Assembly: GCF_040372805.1 (NCBI RefSeq) | Contig: NZ_BAABWJ010000002.1 | Coordinates: 1 to 64,000 of the forward strand | Direction: 5' to 3' | Length of the DNA: 64,000 nt | Source: Pseudoteredinibacter isoporae_A | GTDB lineage: Bacteria; Pseudomonadota; Gammaproteobacteria; Pseudomonadales; Cellvibrionaceae | Part shown: piece by piece, positions 23,309-31,515 of the stretch | Layout: every line of letters begins with the position of its first letter | Position numbering within the stretch: position 1 is the first letter of the stretch | Position numbers and translations under genes: made by a program | The notes under the pieces: generated by a model | Databases searched by the model: none | What the model was told of the DNA's origin: nothing | What the model saw: only the letters and a program-made list of their open reading frames with translations

Positions 23309-24194
23309 GGTCGTAATCTCCTTGATAAAAATCCATCTCGCCTTCTGGGCGGGTTTTGAACCGACGATGTGCCCATAAATACTGATCTGGTTGGTAGGTA
23401 ATCGAGGTTTCGAGAAAGCGGTGATAACGCTCCAGGAAATCTCGTTCGTTCGTTAATGGCAGAGGGGTGTGGTAGCGCAGTGTCACCGAGCGGGGGCTGT
23501 CTCCGGCGTAAAAATCAGTAGGAATGACCGTAGCCTGAGTGATTTGCGCCAGCCGAAAAACCGACGTGCTGCTGGCGGTCTTAATGCCGAAAAAATCTGT
23601 GAACAAGCTGCCTTTTAGGCCAAGGTCCTGATCTGGTGCAATCCAGAGTATGCCGCCTTCTTTCAAAATTCTGATCATGGCGCGCACATCTTTTGTGCTG
23701 ACGATACCCTTGGCCCATCGCAGGCGCCCTTGATTGATCAGGGCGTCCATCAATGAATGCTTATGAGGTTGATAGCTAATGTAGATATCCTGCTTTGCGG
23801 TAGCGACGATGCCCGCGATATCCAGGCTGGTGAAATGTCCTCCCATCAAAATGACACCCTTGGGTTTTTCCTGTGCCCGCTCGAGTACACAAGCATTCAC
23901 AATACGGCTATGGCGTCGGTAGTAATGTAGGGGGCTGACCCAGGACGTAAACGTTTCCAGATATCCGGAAAGGGTATTTACGGTATTTTTTTCGGCCAGC
24001 GCCTGTCGTTGTTCTTGATTCAGCGTGGGGAAACAGGCTCGCAGATTTCGATCAATGATCCGGCTCCGCCTTTTAAGCAGGGCTTTAAAAAGGCGACTGG
24101 TTATGCGGCTCAGGCGAGATCGGTTTTTGTCTCCAATGACGTACAGCATCTTACAGGCCTGCAAAATCAAATTCCGTTTTAGAGTCGAAGGCAT
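23259..24194 (-). CDS. LpxL/LpxM-like secondary lipid A acyltransferase
   Basis: A 311-residue acyltransferase. The catalytic motif GGHFTSLDIAG (H120, D125, counted from this start), then SYQPHKHSLMDALINQGRLRWAKG, APDQDLG with SLFTDFFGIKTAS, and the end YLWAHRRFKTRPEGEMDFY are the LpxL/LpxM/LpxN signature. These enzymes add secondary acyl chains to lipid A at the inner membrane. As first gene of an operon with a carrier, an adenylating enzyme and an AlmG-like transferase, it may install the hydroxyacyl chain that is later aminoacylated, as LpxN does in Vibrio cholerae (inference). ATG at 24194 is chosen because the -10 element and operator lie at 24237-24296; a longer frame from 24251 would overlap them. 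Confidence 0.88.
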   Translation of the reverse strand: MPSTLKRNLILQACKMLYVIGDKNRSRLSRITSRLFKALLKRRSRIIDRNLRACFPTLNQEQRQALAEKNTVNTLSGYLETFTSWVSPLHYYRRHSRIVNACVLERAQEKPKGVILMGGHFTSLDIAGIVATAKQDIYISYQPHKHSLMDALINQGRLRWAKGIVSTKDVRAMIRILKEGGILWIAPDQDLGLKGSLFTDFFGIKTASSTSVFRLAQITQATVIPTDFYAGDSPRSVTLRYHTPLPLTNERDFLERYHRFLETSITYQPDQYLWAHRRFKTRPEGEMDFYQGDYDHVPSQGNQGLHQFANR

Positions 24195-24236
24195 GGTAAG
24201 AGTCCGCTGGTGAATGCTAGGTAAATAATCAGTGTT

Positions 24237-24296
24237 GTAATAGGCTATCAAGGCGGAATTAATGTCTTCTTAATTCAACATTAACAAGGCATTAAC
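24237..24296 (-). promoter_or_regulatory. Promoter with PmrA-box-like operator for the lipid A modification operon
   Basis: On the minus strand the order is GTTAAT, N5, GTTAAT, N5, ATTAAG, N5, ATTAAT: hexamers at 24291-24296, 24280-24285, 24269-24274 and 24258-24263, each 11 bp from the next. A -10 element TATTAC (24237-24242) follows about 15 bp after the last half-site, which therefore sits at the -35. Direct repeats of TTAA with 5-bp spacers over a poor -35 are the form of PmrA-type boxes, so the operon is likely activated by the response regulator encoded at its end. Confidence 0.6.
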
Positions 24297-24377
24297 GGCG
24301 GGGAGGAAGGCGAAGGAAATACGCGGAAAAAAGTACGTGAGGAGAACAGCAGGCGTGCAGTGAACAGCGAGATTTGA

Positions 24378-24404
24378 GAAAGTTAAGAAAGTTAAGAAAG
24401 TTAA
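24378..24404. repeat. Three perfect copies of GAAAGTTAA
   Basis: The 9-bp unit is repeated three times without mismatch (24378, 24387, 24396). It lies between the lipid A operon promoter and the alpha/beta-hydrolase gene, and shares the GTTAA core with the 13-bp repeat at 18643. Possibly simple slippage. Confidence 0.7.
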
Positions 24405-24433
24405 GAGAGCAAAGAGATAAAAGAGGACTCAAG

Positions 24434-24491
24434 CCTTGCCTTGCGGATTGGGGCAGTAATCCGCACGTCCCGATAGAGCCCAAAGGCAAGG
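24434..24491. other. Nested inverted repeat downstream of the alpha/beta-hydrolase gene
   Basis: CCTTGCCTT (24434-24442) pairs perfectly with AAGGCAAGG (24483-24491); directly inside, GCGGATT (24443-24449) pairs with AATCCGC (24458-24464), leaving an 18-nt one-sided bulge. It begins 11 bp beyond the hydrolase stop at 24503. There is no clean T-run after it on the minus strand, so it may be a 3'-end-protecting structure or a palindromic repeat element rather than a simple terminator. Confidence 0.45.
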
Positions 24492-24502
24492 TTAAAGCGT
24501 TT

Positions 24503-25255
24503 TTAATCTCGCCAGTGTTTGAGAAGGGCCTCTGCTGCTTTCTCGGCGCCACCGTTGCACATCCACCAATGCCCCTGGGCAGGCAGTCCCAGGCAGTAGT
24601 GAATTCTTAATTTCTCTGCCATTTCATAACACATATCCATGGTGCCGGCGAAGGGATCGTTTTCCGGGACAAAAACCAAGCCCGGAGGCAAATCGGCGCG
24701 CACAAGGCGTTCTCCGAGCAGTTGCATAGTGGGTTGAACGGCGGAGCGATACAGTTTTAATATGCTTTCGCCCATGTCATCGCTGAGGGACGGGGCAATT
24801 TTACTGGCAATCAATGCGGGCATGCCGCTGGCTTGCAGCACTTCGGCACGTTCCTCGTTAGACAGCTGAAGATTCGCGTACATTAATTCTTCGCCGAGGC
24901 CTTCCGTTTGCCAAGCCTGTGCCTGAGCGTGCCAGTGGTAGTTTGGGTGCAACATACCTGCACAGTCTGCGGCCCATGATTTTATGAAATCAGGGCGTTG
25001 ATCCAGCAGACCATAAACATGCAAGGCGCCCCAGTCATGCCCTAGGAGGTGGATATCGCCCTTAAAGGGCTCCAGTTTTTTGATCATCCAATCGATATAC
25101 GCCAAGCGCGTGGACTGAAATCCGATGGGGAGTTCTGAACCAAAGCCCGGTGGGCTCAGTATCATGATGTCATCAACACCCTGACCATTAAGAATCTGAA
25201 TTAAGTTTTCCCAGATGACAGCGGTTTCCGGGTTGCCGTGAATAAAAACCTTCAT
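24503..25255 (-). CDS. Alpha/beta-hydrolase fold protein (haloalkane dehalogenase / epoxide hydrolase type)
   Basis: A 250-residue soluble hydrolase. The N-terminal HGNPET gives the oxyanion region; the nucleophile elbow is LLGHDWGA with Asp as nucleophile; the late acid is probably in VPENDPFAG and the base is the His of AQGHWW. An Asp nucleophile after GHDWG is typical of epoxide hydrolases and haloalkane dehalogenases, though some esterase-like relatives share it. The protein starts abruptly at strand one, without the usual 20-30 N-terminal residues. It stands alone, with a hairpin structure after its stop and about 690 bp of non-coding sequence upstream. Substrate unknown. Confidence 0.82.
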   Translation of the reverse strand: MKVFIHGNPETAVIWENLIQILNGQGVDDIMILSPPGFGSELPIGFQSTRLAYIDWMIKKLEPFKGDIHLLGHDWGALHVYGLLDQRPDFIKSWAADCAGMLHPNYHWHAQAQAWQTEGLGEELMYANLQLSNEERAEVLQASGMPALIASKIAPSLSDDMGESILKLYRSAVQPTMQLLGERLVRADLPPGLVFVPENDPFAGTMDMCYEMAEKLRIHYCLGLPAQGHWWMCNGGAEKAAEALLKHWRD

Positions 25256-25490
25256 CTTGTTTTCCTGTTGTTGTGCTCGCTCGGGAGGCGTCAGAATCTT
25301 TGTGTAATAAGATCGACGCTGATCTCGGTCATACAGTGTCTACATTCCCTTGCGGACAGGATTAAGCTGGGCGGTAGTGCCTTTGAAGGATTGCCGTTGG
25401 CCCGGATTGCTGGTGACTCTTCCTGAGTCGATGAATTGTTTTCTAACAGAGTTGTCGTGCCGCACCACATCGGATCGGCGGAGTGTTGAA

Positions 25491-25540
25491 TGCTAAAAAT
25501 AAAAGCGTTGAAAACACGCGGTGTTCAACAAACGCCTTTT
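25491..25540 (-). terminator. Probable intrinsic terminator, far downstream of the ThDP-enzyme gene
   Basis: Left arm AAAAGCGTTGAAAACAC (25501-25517) pairs imperfectly with GTGTTCAACAAACGCCTTTT (25521-25540) around GCG. On the minus strand the hairpin is followed by TTTTATTTTT (25495-25504), a good T-tract. The nearest upstream minus-strand stop is more than 400 bp away at 25945. Confidence 0.5.
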
Positions 25541-25944
25541 AAACAATCACGCTTAGACATTAGAATTTGGAAAATTCGATCGTGTGTAAAGTGCTTGTGC
25601 TGATGTTTATGTGTCCACTAATGCATGATAGATTATAGATTGAGAAGTGTGTTGATATTTCAGGACATATTCTTTCTTCGGCTGGACAAAAGCCTAAGTA
25701 TCATTACTTAAGTGGTTTGAATTTACGGTTTTCATTTGCTTAAGCGGATATTTTTTAACTGTCGTAGGAAAAATACGTCGGCATATCTGATCAGGATTAT
25801 CTGTTTTTCTTTGGGTGGGTTTCGGTTTTTCATGATGTTGTTAAAGAGGGTCTTTCAACATGACATTCGCGTCACCTGAGGTTTTCAGGCGACACGGTGT
25901 TTTTCATATGTTAAATGTCGGTGTGAATCCAGCGACGAGAAAAA
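25541..25944. other. AT-rich non-coding stretch
   Basis: No gene seen on either strand. It contains two CTTAAG sites (25707-25712 and 25739-25744, 32 bp apart) and long AT runs. It is either a long 3' untranslated end of the ThDP-enzyme transcript, reaching the terminator at about 25500, or the site of an unrecognised small RNA. I see no specific RNA family. Confidence 0.4.
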
Positions 25945-27603
25945 TTAGGGGGCAATTTTGTTTTTCAGGGCTTTGCTCAGTGGCGCGGGTAAGCTCGGCA
26001 TGGATTTCAGAAGATACGGCAGAATTTTACGCTTAATGCCATTGAGTGATTCTGGTACCACGGCCTCAATCAGATGAGGTCCCGGTTTGCTAAGCGCGTA
26101 TTCCATTGCTTTTAATAATTCTTCGGACGTGTGCACCCGGCTGCCATGTACTCCCATGCTCTGGGCCAATAACGCAAAGTTGGTAACCGGGCCACTGAGA
26201 TCAAGTTGAGATTTTGCTTTTTCCCCAACTTCTTCTGCACCTACACGTTCCAATTCAACGTTTAATACGGAATAGGACGCATTGTTGAAAATAATGGTGG
26301 TGATGTTCAGATGCTCTCGTGCCATGGTCCATAAAGCCTGGTTGGTGTACATGGCGGTGCCATCACCGATCAAGGCTAGAACCGGACGGTCTGGGCAGGC
26401 AATGGCCGCACCGATAGCGCTGGGCAATCCCTGGCCAATGGCACCGCCTGTGAGTGTGATCATGTCATGTCGCGGTGCGCCGGCCGTCATGGCATTGAGC
26501 ATTAAACCGGAGGTAATGGCTTCATCGACAATGATGCTGTTCTCGGACATGAGTTCGCCCACGGCGCGACAGACTTTATCAGCGCTGAGTTTACCTTTCG
26601 GGCGGCCAGGCCTTTTTGCGTTTTGTAAAGGAGCTTGTGCGCTGCTGGCGCCCAGTGACTCGATCAGCGCGTTTAAACTGGTTTCCGCATCTTGTTCTTC
26701 ACTGCTGAGTGTATGAACCGTGCAGTGGTCGGGCACCAGATAACTCTGTTTTCCAGGATACGCAAAGAAAGACACGGGGGCTTTGGCGTCGACCAAAATT
26801 AAATGGTCAAATTCGGAAAGTTGCAGGCTTGCCATTTCCGCCAGATACGCAATGCGTTCTACGGCAGGTAGGCCCGCACCTCGTTCAATCCGTGATGGAA
26901 AGGTTTCGGCGAACAAGGTCACGCCTGCATGGGCCGCAATCTTTGCGGCGGCGAGCAAGGTGTTTTCCCTCAAGGCCTGGCCGCCCAGGAGCATAGCGGT
27001 TTTTTTGCCGCTGTTGATGGCAGCACTGGCGTTATTGATCTGCTCGCTCGTAGCTCCGGCGACGGGTGCTGGTGGTGGAAGCGTACACGCTTGAGCACCT
27101 TCGCCCCACGACACATCAGCTGGCAAAATTAAGGTCGATACCTGGCCCGGTAAACCTCGTGCGGCGGCAATTGCTTCGACCGCATCCTGGCAAAGATCTT
27201 CGGTACGTTGTGAAGTGCGTACAAAGTTAGGCGAGATATTGCGGGCGACAGTCTCGATATCGGATTGCAGTTGTGCGTCGTACTTCACATGGTAAGTCGC
27301 ATGATCGCCAACAATATTCAGCATAGGGGATTTGCCTTTGCGAGCATTGTGCAAATTGGCAAGGCCATTCCCCAGGCCGCAGCCCAGATGCAGAAGTGTC
27401 GCTGCGGGTTTGCCGGCCATTCGGGCATAGCCGTCTGCCGCACCGGTCGCAACACCTTCAAACAATGCGAGAACGGCACGCATCTTGGGCTCATTGTCCA
27501 AGGCCGCGACAAAATGCATTTCACTGGTACCCGGGTTGCTGAAACAAACCTCGATACCGGAGTCTACCAGAGTTTTCATAAGAGCTTGGGCGCCATTGGG
27601 CAT
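25945..27603 (-). CDS. Thiamine-diphosphate-dependent enzyme (acetolactate synthase / benzoylformate decarboxylase-like)
   Basis: A 552-residue ThDP enzyme. The N-terminal pyrimidine-binding domain has FSNPGTSEMHFVAALD and the catalytic Glu in LFEGVATGAADGYARM (E49); a central domain follows; the C-terminal domain has the ThDP motif LALIGDGTAMYTNQALWTM ending in IIFNN. It belongs to the acetolactate synthase large subunit-like group that includes benzoylformate decarboxylases; no regulatory subunit gene is near, so branched-chain amino acid synthesis is unlikely and a 2-keto acid decarboxylation or ligation is more plausible. ATG at 27603 is preceded by AGGAGA, which rules out the 71-residue upstream extension. 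It follows the FAD dehydrogenase gene by 58 bp on the same strand. Confidence 0.88.
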   Translation of the reverse strand: MPNGAQALMKTLVDSGIEVCFSNPGTSEMHFVAALDNEPKMRAVLALFEGVATGAADGYARMAGKPAATLLHLGCGLGNGLANLHNARKGKSPMLNIVGDHATYHVKYDAQLQSDIETVARNISPNFVRTSQRTEDLCQDAVEAIAAARGLPGQVSTLILPADVSWGEGAQACTLPPPAPVAGATSEQINNASAAINSGKKTAMLLGGQALRENTLLAAAKIAAHAGVTLFAETFPSRIERGAGLPAVERIAYLAEMASLQLSEFDHLILVDAKAPVSFFAYPGKQSYLVPDHCTVHTLSSEEQDAETSLNALIESLGASSAQAPLQNAKRPGRPKGKLSADKVCRAVGELMSENSIIVDEAITSGLMLNAMTAGAPRHDMITLTGGAIGQGLPSAIGAAIACPDRPVLALIGDGTAMYTNQALWTMAREHLNITTIIFNNASYSVLNVELERVGAEEVGEKAKSQLDLSGPVTNFALLAQSMGVHGSRVHTSEELLKAMEYALSKPGPHLIEAVVPESLNGIKRKILPYLLKSMPSLPAPLSKALKNKIAP

Positions 27604-27661
27604 TGGGTTTCTCCTGCTGACATTTTTATATTGTGTTGTTCTGAATGAATAGCTGTGTTGA

Positions 27662-29269
27662 TCAGCTTCCGGTATTAATGGATCGTGCGGCTGCCTTGGC
27701 GGTAAGAATGCAGCCGGGCAAAAAGGTGCCTTCAAGCGAGCGCTTACCATTGCTGCCTCCACCGCCAAAGCCGGCGGCTTCACCCACGCAATAAAGACCG
27801 GGAATCGCTTGACCATCAGCGCCTAAAACACGACTTTGTAAATCGGTTTGTAAGCCGCCCAAACTTTTTCGAGTGGTCAGCTGAGTGTGTATGGCAACAA
27901 AAGGGCCGGCACTGGGTTTTTGAAGCGGAGCGGGTTTGCAGGTGCGCAGTTTGTCCGGGCCCCATTGTCGTGCATGTCGAATCATTCGAATTTGAGGGTC
28001 GTTGTTGAGTTTATCGCCGTTGGCGAAGTTTGCATCAAAGGCGTCTGCCGTTGCTTGCAGGACATTCACATCGACATCGTGAGAACAGGTCAGGGCATTC
28101 ATTTTTTCCGCCAGACCTTCCATGGTGTCATCCACCAAAAAATGTCGGCTTTCGTTTTTCATTTGATTGAAGAGTGCTTTGTTGCCGAGCAGGACATCCT
28201 TTAAAAACAAAGGGAACTGCTTATTCAGAATATGAGCATTGTGTTCGGCACCGGATACGGCAAATTCTTTCAGTACGATACGCCGGTTCATCAACTGCCA
28301 GGTCCAGGGTTTTTCCTGGGCGGCCACCTGTTGGCACAGCCAATGGGTATCAAAACCGGTCACCAACGGTTCCGGGCCAATGCGTTCACCACGATGGTTT
28401 AACCACAAGGCGGATTTGCAGGGAATCGTCGACAAACCGTGCCCAGGAAAATGCGGAAAAGGGTGGGGGAAACCGGCGGCGTAGTTCCACATTTCGCCGG
28501 CATGGGTGATGCGAGCGCCAAGGTGATCCTCTGCCCAGTGATGCAATTTACCGTCTGAAAATGGATGGGCTCCATTCAACATGGTATCGGGCATGCCACG
28601 TTGGGCGGGCCAGTTGGCTTTGCATTCCTGATGACTGCCATTGATGCCGCCCATGGCCAGCACTACATTGTCGGATTCAAAACGTACTTCTTGGCCGTTG
28701 CTTTCATCAATAGCCAATGCGCCGCAGATTTTCCCGGCTTGCTGATCCAAAGCGACAACGCGATGTTGGTGGTAGATGTTCAGTTGGCCTGACGCACTTT
28801 CCATAGCGCCGGACAGATGGCGTACCAGTTCACGAGACGTTCCCCAAACAATATGGTAGCGCGGCACGCTGTTCCCTTCGCCCAGCCGACCGCGCTCCAC
28901 CCAGTTTACCGAGGGCATAAATTTAAGCCCTTCGGCAATTAGCCAATCGTAAACTTCCGAGGCTGAGTGCTCGACATAATACTGTGCCCAGCGCATGGGC
29001 CACTCATCCTTGGGATCGAGCTCGCCAAAGCTCAGCCAGTCTTGCAGGGCAAGCTCGGGAGAGTCGGGAATGTTCATTCGGCGCTGCAGGGCAGTATCGA
29101 CCAATGCCATGCCCCCGAAAGCCCAGAACGCCAAACCACCAAAGCGGTCGGGGGTATCGCGGTCAATGATGGTGACGCGCTTTCCGGCCCGAAGCGCTTC
29201 CAGTGCAGTAACAATACCCGCGAGGCCGCCGCCTGCAATCAGTACCTCTGAGCGAATCGTATGTGGCAT
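27662..29269 (-). CDS. FAD-binding dehydrogenase (ketosteroid dehydrogenase / fumarate reductase type)
   Basis: A 535-residue flavoprotein. N-terminal dinucleotide fold EVLIAGGGLAGIVTALEALRAGK, FAD contacts FGGLAFWAFGGM and VVLAMGGINGS, and the C-terminal signature GLYCVGEAAGFGGGGSNGKRSLEGTFLPGCILTAK. This is the group annotated as FAD-binding dehydrogenase next to 3-ketosteroid-1-dehydrogenase; members oxidise or reduce a C-C bond beside a carbonyl. It is soluble, with no signal peptide. It heads a two-gene unit with the ThDP enzyme and is divergent from an AraC regulator whose promoter overlaps its 5' side, so that regulator probably controls it. Substrate unknown; both enzymes together would suit degradation of a cyclic or aromatic ketone. 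Confidence 0.87.
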   Translation of the reverse strand: MPHTIRSEVLIAGGGLAGIVTALEALRAGKRVTIIDRDTPDRFGGLAFWAFGGMALVDTALQRRMNIPDSPELALQDWLSFGELDPKDEWPMRWAQYYVEHSASEVYDWLIAEGLKFMPSVNWVERGRLGEGNSVPRYHIVWGTSRELVRHLSGAMESASGQLNIYHQHRVVALDQQAGKICGALAIDESNGQEVRFESDNVVLAMGGINGSHQECKANWPAQRGMPDTMLNGAHPFSDGKLHHWAEDHLGARITHAGEMWNYAAGFPHPFPHFPGHGLSTIPCKSALWLNHRGERIGPEPLVTGFDTHWLCQQVAAQEKPWTWQLMNRRIVLKEFAVSGAEHNAHILNKQFPLFLKDVLLGNKALFNQMKNESRHFLVDDTMEGLAEKMNALTCSHDVDVNVLQATADAFDANFANGDKLNNDPQIRMIRHARQWGPDKLRTCKPAPLQKPSAGPFVAIHTQLTTRKSLGGLQTDLQSRVLGADGQAIPGLYCVGEAAGFGGGGSNGKRSLEGTFLPGCILTAKAAARSINTGS

Positions 29270-29349
29270 GGTGTGTTTCCATATTATTGTGTTTTCACAG
29301 ACTGTATACCGCTATAATCAAACATCGATTGACCTTGAAGGCCATAAAA

Positions 29350-30357
29350 TTGACTTTAGAAGCCAGTGCATCCATCGCTTGGGTAAACAACGTTGTGCAG
29401 ACCGCCCGGAAACTGGGCGTCGAGCCGGAAGTGTTGCTCGCGGATGCTGAGTTGCCTCTGGAAGCCCTGAATTGGGAGCGCTGGCCTATCGATTTTATTA
29501 CTCGGCTTTGGCACGCCGCTGAACGTTGTACCCACGATCCGGGTTTTGGTTTAAAAACCGGTTCAGAGGCCCGCCCTGTCAATATTGATGTGTTGGGCAT
29601 TGCGCTCCAGAGTGCGGCGACCCTGCGAGAATCCTTTACCCTGGTGCAGAAATATCAGCGATTGATTTCCGATGGCGGCCGCTTCCAGATGTTACCAGGG
29701 GAGCAGGACACCTGGATCGTTTATCACCCTTGCCAGGGACGCCTGGCCTTCAGCCCCCATCAGATTGAGGCAGTATTGGCGACGGTTGTGGGATTGAATA
29801 GCTGGTTGCTTGGCTCGCGTGTGCAGCCAACGCGAGTTCAGTTCAGCCAGTCTCAACTCGGTGCTTTGGCGACCTACCGACAGGTATTTTCCTGCCCGAT
29901 TGAATTTGAACAGGCTTTCAGTGGCTTGCTGGTCAGCAATGAGGTTTTAGACAAGCCTTTGCCCCAGGCTGATCCAGTTTTGGCGCAGCTCCATGAGCAA
30001 TACAGCTCTGACCGTTTGATTGAATTGGAACAGGAATCAATTTCCTTACCGGATCTGGCCGAATGGATTAAGTCGAGGGTTGGTGAAACGCTGCCTCGGA
30101 GAAGCGATGCTGCACGGGCGCTGGGTATGAGTGAGCGGACGCTTGCCCGACGCCTTGATGCCGAGGGCTGCACCTTTAAAGGCTTACTGGATGACGCGCG
30201 AAAGTCATTGGCGCTGGATGCCGTGAGAGAATCCCGGCAACCCCTGGCGGACATTGCCCAGTCTCTGGGCTTCGCGGAAGCCAGTACTTTTTATCGTGCG
30301 TTCCGTCGTTGGACAGGCATGCCGCCAGCGCGCTGGCATAAGCATCACAATACTTAA
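29350..30357 (+). CDS. AraC-family regulator with arabinose-binding-like N-terminus (OruR/ArgR type)
   Basis: A 335-residue regulator. The N-terminal 200 residues match the domain of AraC proteins such as OruR (GVEPEVLLADAELP, ALQSAATLRESFTLVQKYQRL); the C-terminus has SDAARALGMSERTLARRLDAEGCTFKGLLDDAR and IAQSLGFAEASTFYRAFRRWTGMPPARW. The TTG at 29350, with GAAGG 8 nt upstream, is preferred: a TATAAT -10 sits at 29313-29318, so frames opening near 29263 would start before the transcript. It is divergent from the FAD dehydrogenase gene and is its probable regulator. Confidence 0.88.
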   Translation: MTLEASASIAWVNNVVQTARKLGVEPEVLLADAELPLEALNWERWPIDFITRLWHAAERCTHDPGFGLKTGSEARPVNIDVLGIALQSAATLRESFTLVQKYQRLISDGGRFQMLPGEQDTWIVYHPCQGRLAFSPHQIEAVLATVVGLNSWLLGSRVQPTRVQFSQSQLGALATYRQVFSCPIEFEQAFSGLLVSNEVLDKPLPQADPVLAQLHEQYSSDRLIELEQESISLPDLAEWIKSRVGETLPRRSDAARALGMSERTLARRLDAEGCTFKGLLDDARKSLALDAVRESRQPLADIAQSLGFAEASTFYRAFRRWTGMPPARWHKHHNT

Positions 30358-30434
30358 TGTCGGCAGCACGGGGGCGGGCTACTTCCGAATCTTTTTGTTG
30401 TTTTTTCTGTTGTTCGCTCAGTGGCTTGGCTAAA

Positions 30435-31376
30435 TTACTTATTGCTCCATTCAAAGCCGGTATAAAATTCCACTTCATCGCTGATGGACAGGACTCGCGG
30501 CAGCGTGCCCTGGTACAGGGTTTTGTCGCTTTCAGCGCGTTTGATTTTGGAATTCAACAGATTCACCAGCCCCCAATCCATACTGGGCACCTGATCACCA
30601 TCGGCTTCACGTGAATGACCACCGAGCAGCGTGGGACGTCGGGCGCCGTACAGATTAATGAGCTTTTTCATGCTTCTGACATAGTCGGAACGACTGGAGC
30701 CTGGCAACATGGTCATAATGGCACCCTTGTAAATGGTGTCGCCTGTAAACAGATAATTGCCCAGCGGATCGTAAAGTGCGATCGAGTCATCGGTGTGTCC
30801 GGGAATTGAAGTGATGCTTAACTCTCGCCCCCCAATATCAATTTTCCCCAAATCCATCACCCATTTGTGAATTTTTATCGGTTCAATGTCCAACCGATCA
30901 ATAAACCCCAGATGCGCATAACGGCTCAGGTGGAGTGTGTTTTCGTCGGCCAACTTCCGAACGGAGAGAAGGTCGATAATACGAACGTCTTCAAACTCAC
31001 TGAGGTTGCCTACATGATCATAATGAAGGTGGGAGGGAATGGCGATGATCGGTTTGTCGGTCAGCTTCTCGACGGTATTTCGAATTGGATAACGTCCAGT
31101 GCCACTGTCAAACAGTACGGCTTTTTCTTCACCCACAATGAGGTAGTGCCAGTTCTTCTGATACCAGGACAGTTCGCCAATGGCGTAAACGGAGTTACCC
31201 AGATCCTTGATGGTCCAGTAGTCTTCCTCGCTCATTTTAGGGTCAATGGGAGGCGGAGTGTGACGGCTGGCGTGCAGTTCCATCAGCAGATAGGGGCTAT
31301 ATTTATAGACGCCCAGAGACAACAGGCCGATCACAATAACAAGGGTATACAACAGCGGACGGATGAATCGTTTCAT
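30435..31376 (-). CDS. Metallo-beta-lactamase-fold hydrolase, membrane-anchored
   Basis: A 313-residue protein with an N-terminal membrane helix (about 5-25), so it faces the periplasm. The metal motif is IPSHLHYDHVGN (H116, H118, D120, H121), followed by SIPGHTDDSIALYDP, LFTGDTIYKGA and a final GGHS. The fold covers lactamases, lactonases, thioesterases and glyoxalase II; the HLHYDH motif and GHTDDS are closest to lactonase- or arylsulfatase-like broad members, but the reaction cannot be fixed. It stands between the convergent AraC gene and the PadR gene, with no operon partner. ATG at 31376. Confidence 0.83.
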   Translation of the reverse strand: MKRFIRPLLYTLVIVIGLLSLGVYKYSPYLLMELHASRHTPPPIDPKMSEEDYWTIKDLGNSVYAIGELSWYQKNWHYLIVGEEKAVLFDSGTGRYPIRNTVEKLTDKPIIAIPSHLHYDHVGNLSEFEDVRIIDLLSVRKLADENTLHLSRYAHLGFIDRLDIEPIKIHKWVMDLGKIDIGGRELSITSIPGHTDDSIALYDPLGNYLFTGDTIYKGAIMTMLPGSSRSDYVRSMKKLINLYGARRPTLLGGHSREADGDQVPSMDWGLVNLLNSKIKRAESDKTLYQGTLPRVLSISDEVEFYTGFEWSNK

Positions 31377-31515
31377 ATTGATGGTATGGCTCAGTAAAAC
31401 TGAATAAATAAATTCTGGGCAAACTGATACATTTTTCCCAAAGAGGTATTGTAGGGAATAATGTCGGTCGGCGCATTGGGGGATATCGTCATGATAAGTT
31501 TTTCAACGGACAACA

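Noticed and set aside
27604..27816. 71-codon N-terminal extension of the ThDP enzyme
   Set aside because: It overlaps the end of the FAD dehydrogenase gene, does not match the family, and a clear AGGAGA precedes the internal ATG at 27603.
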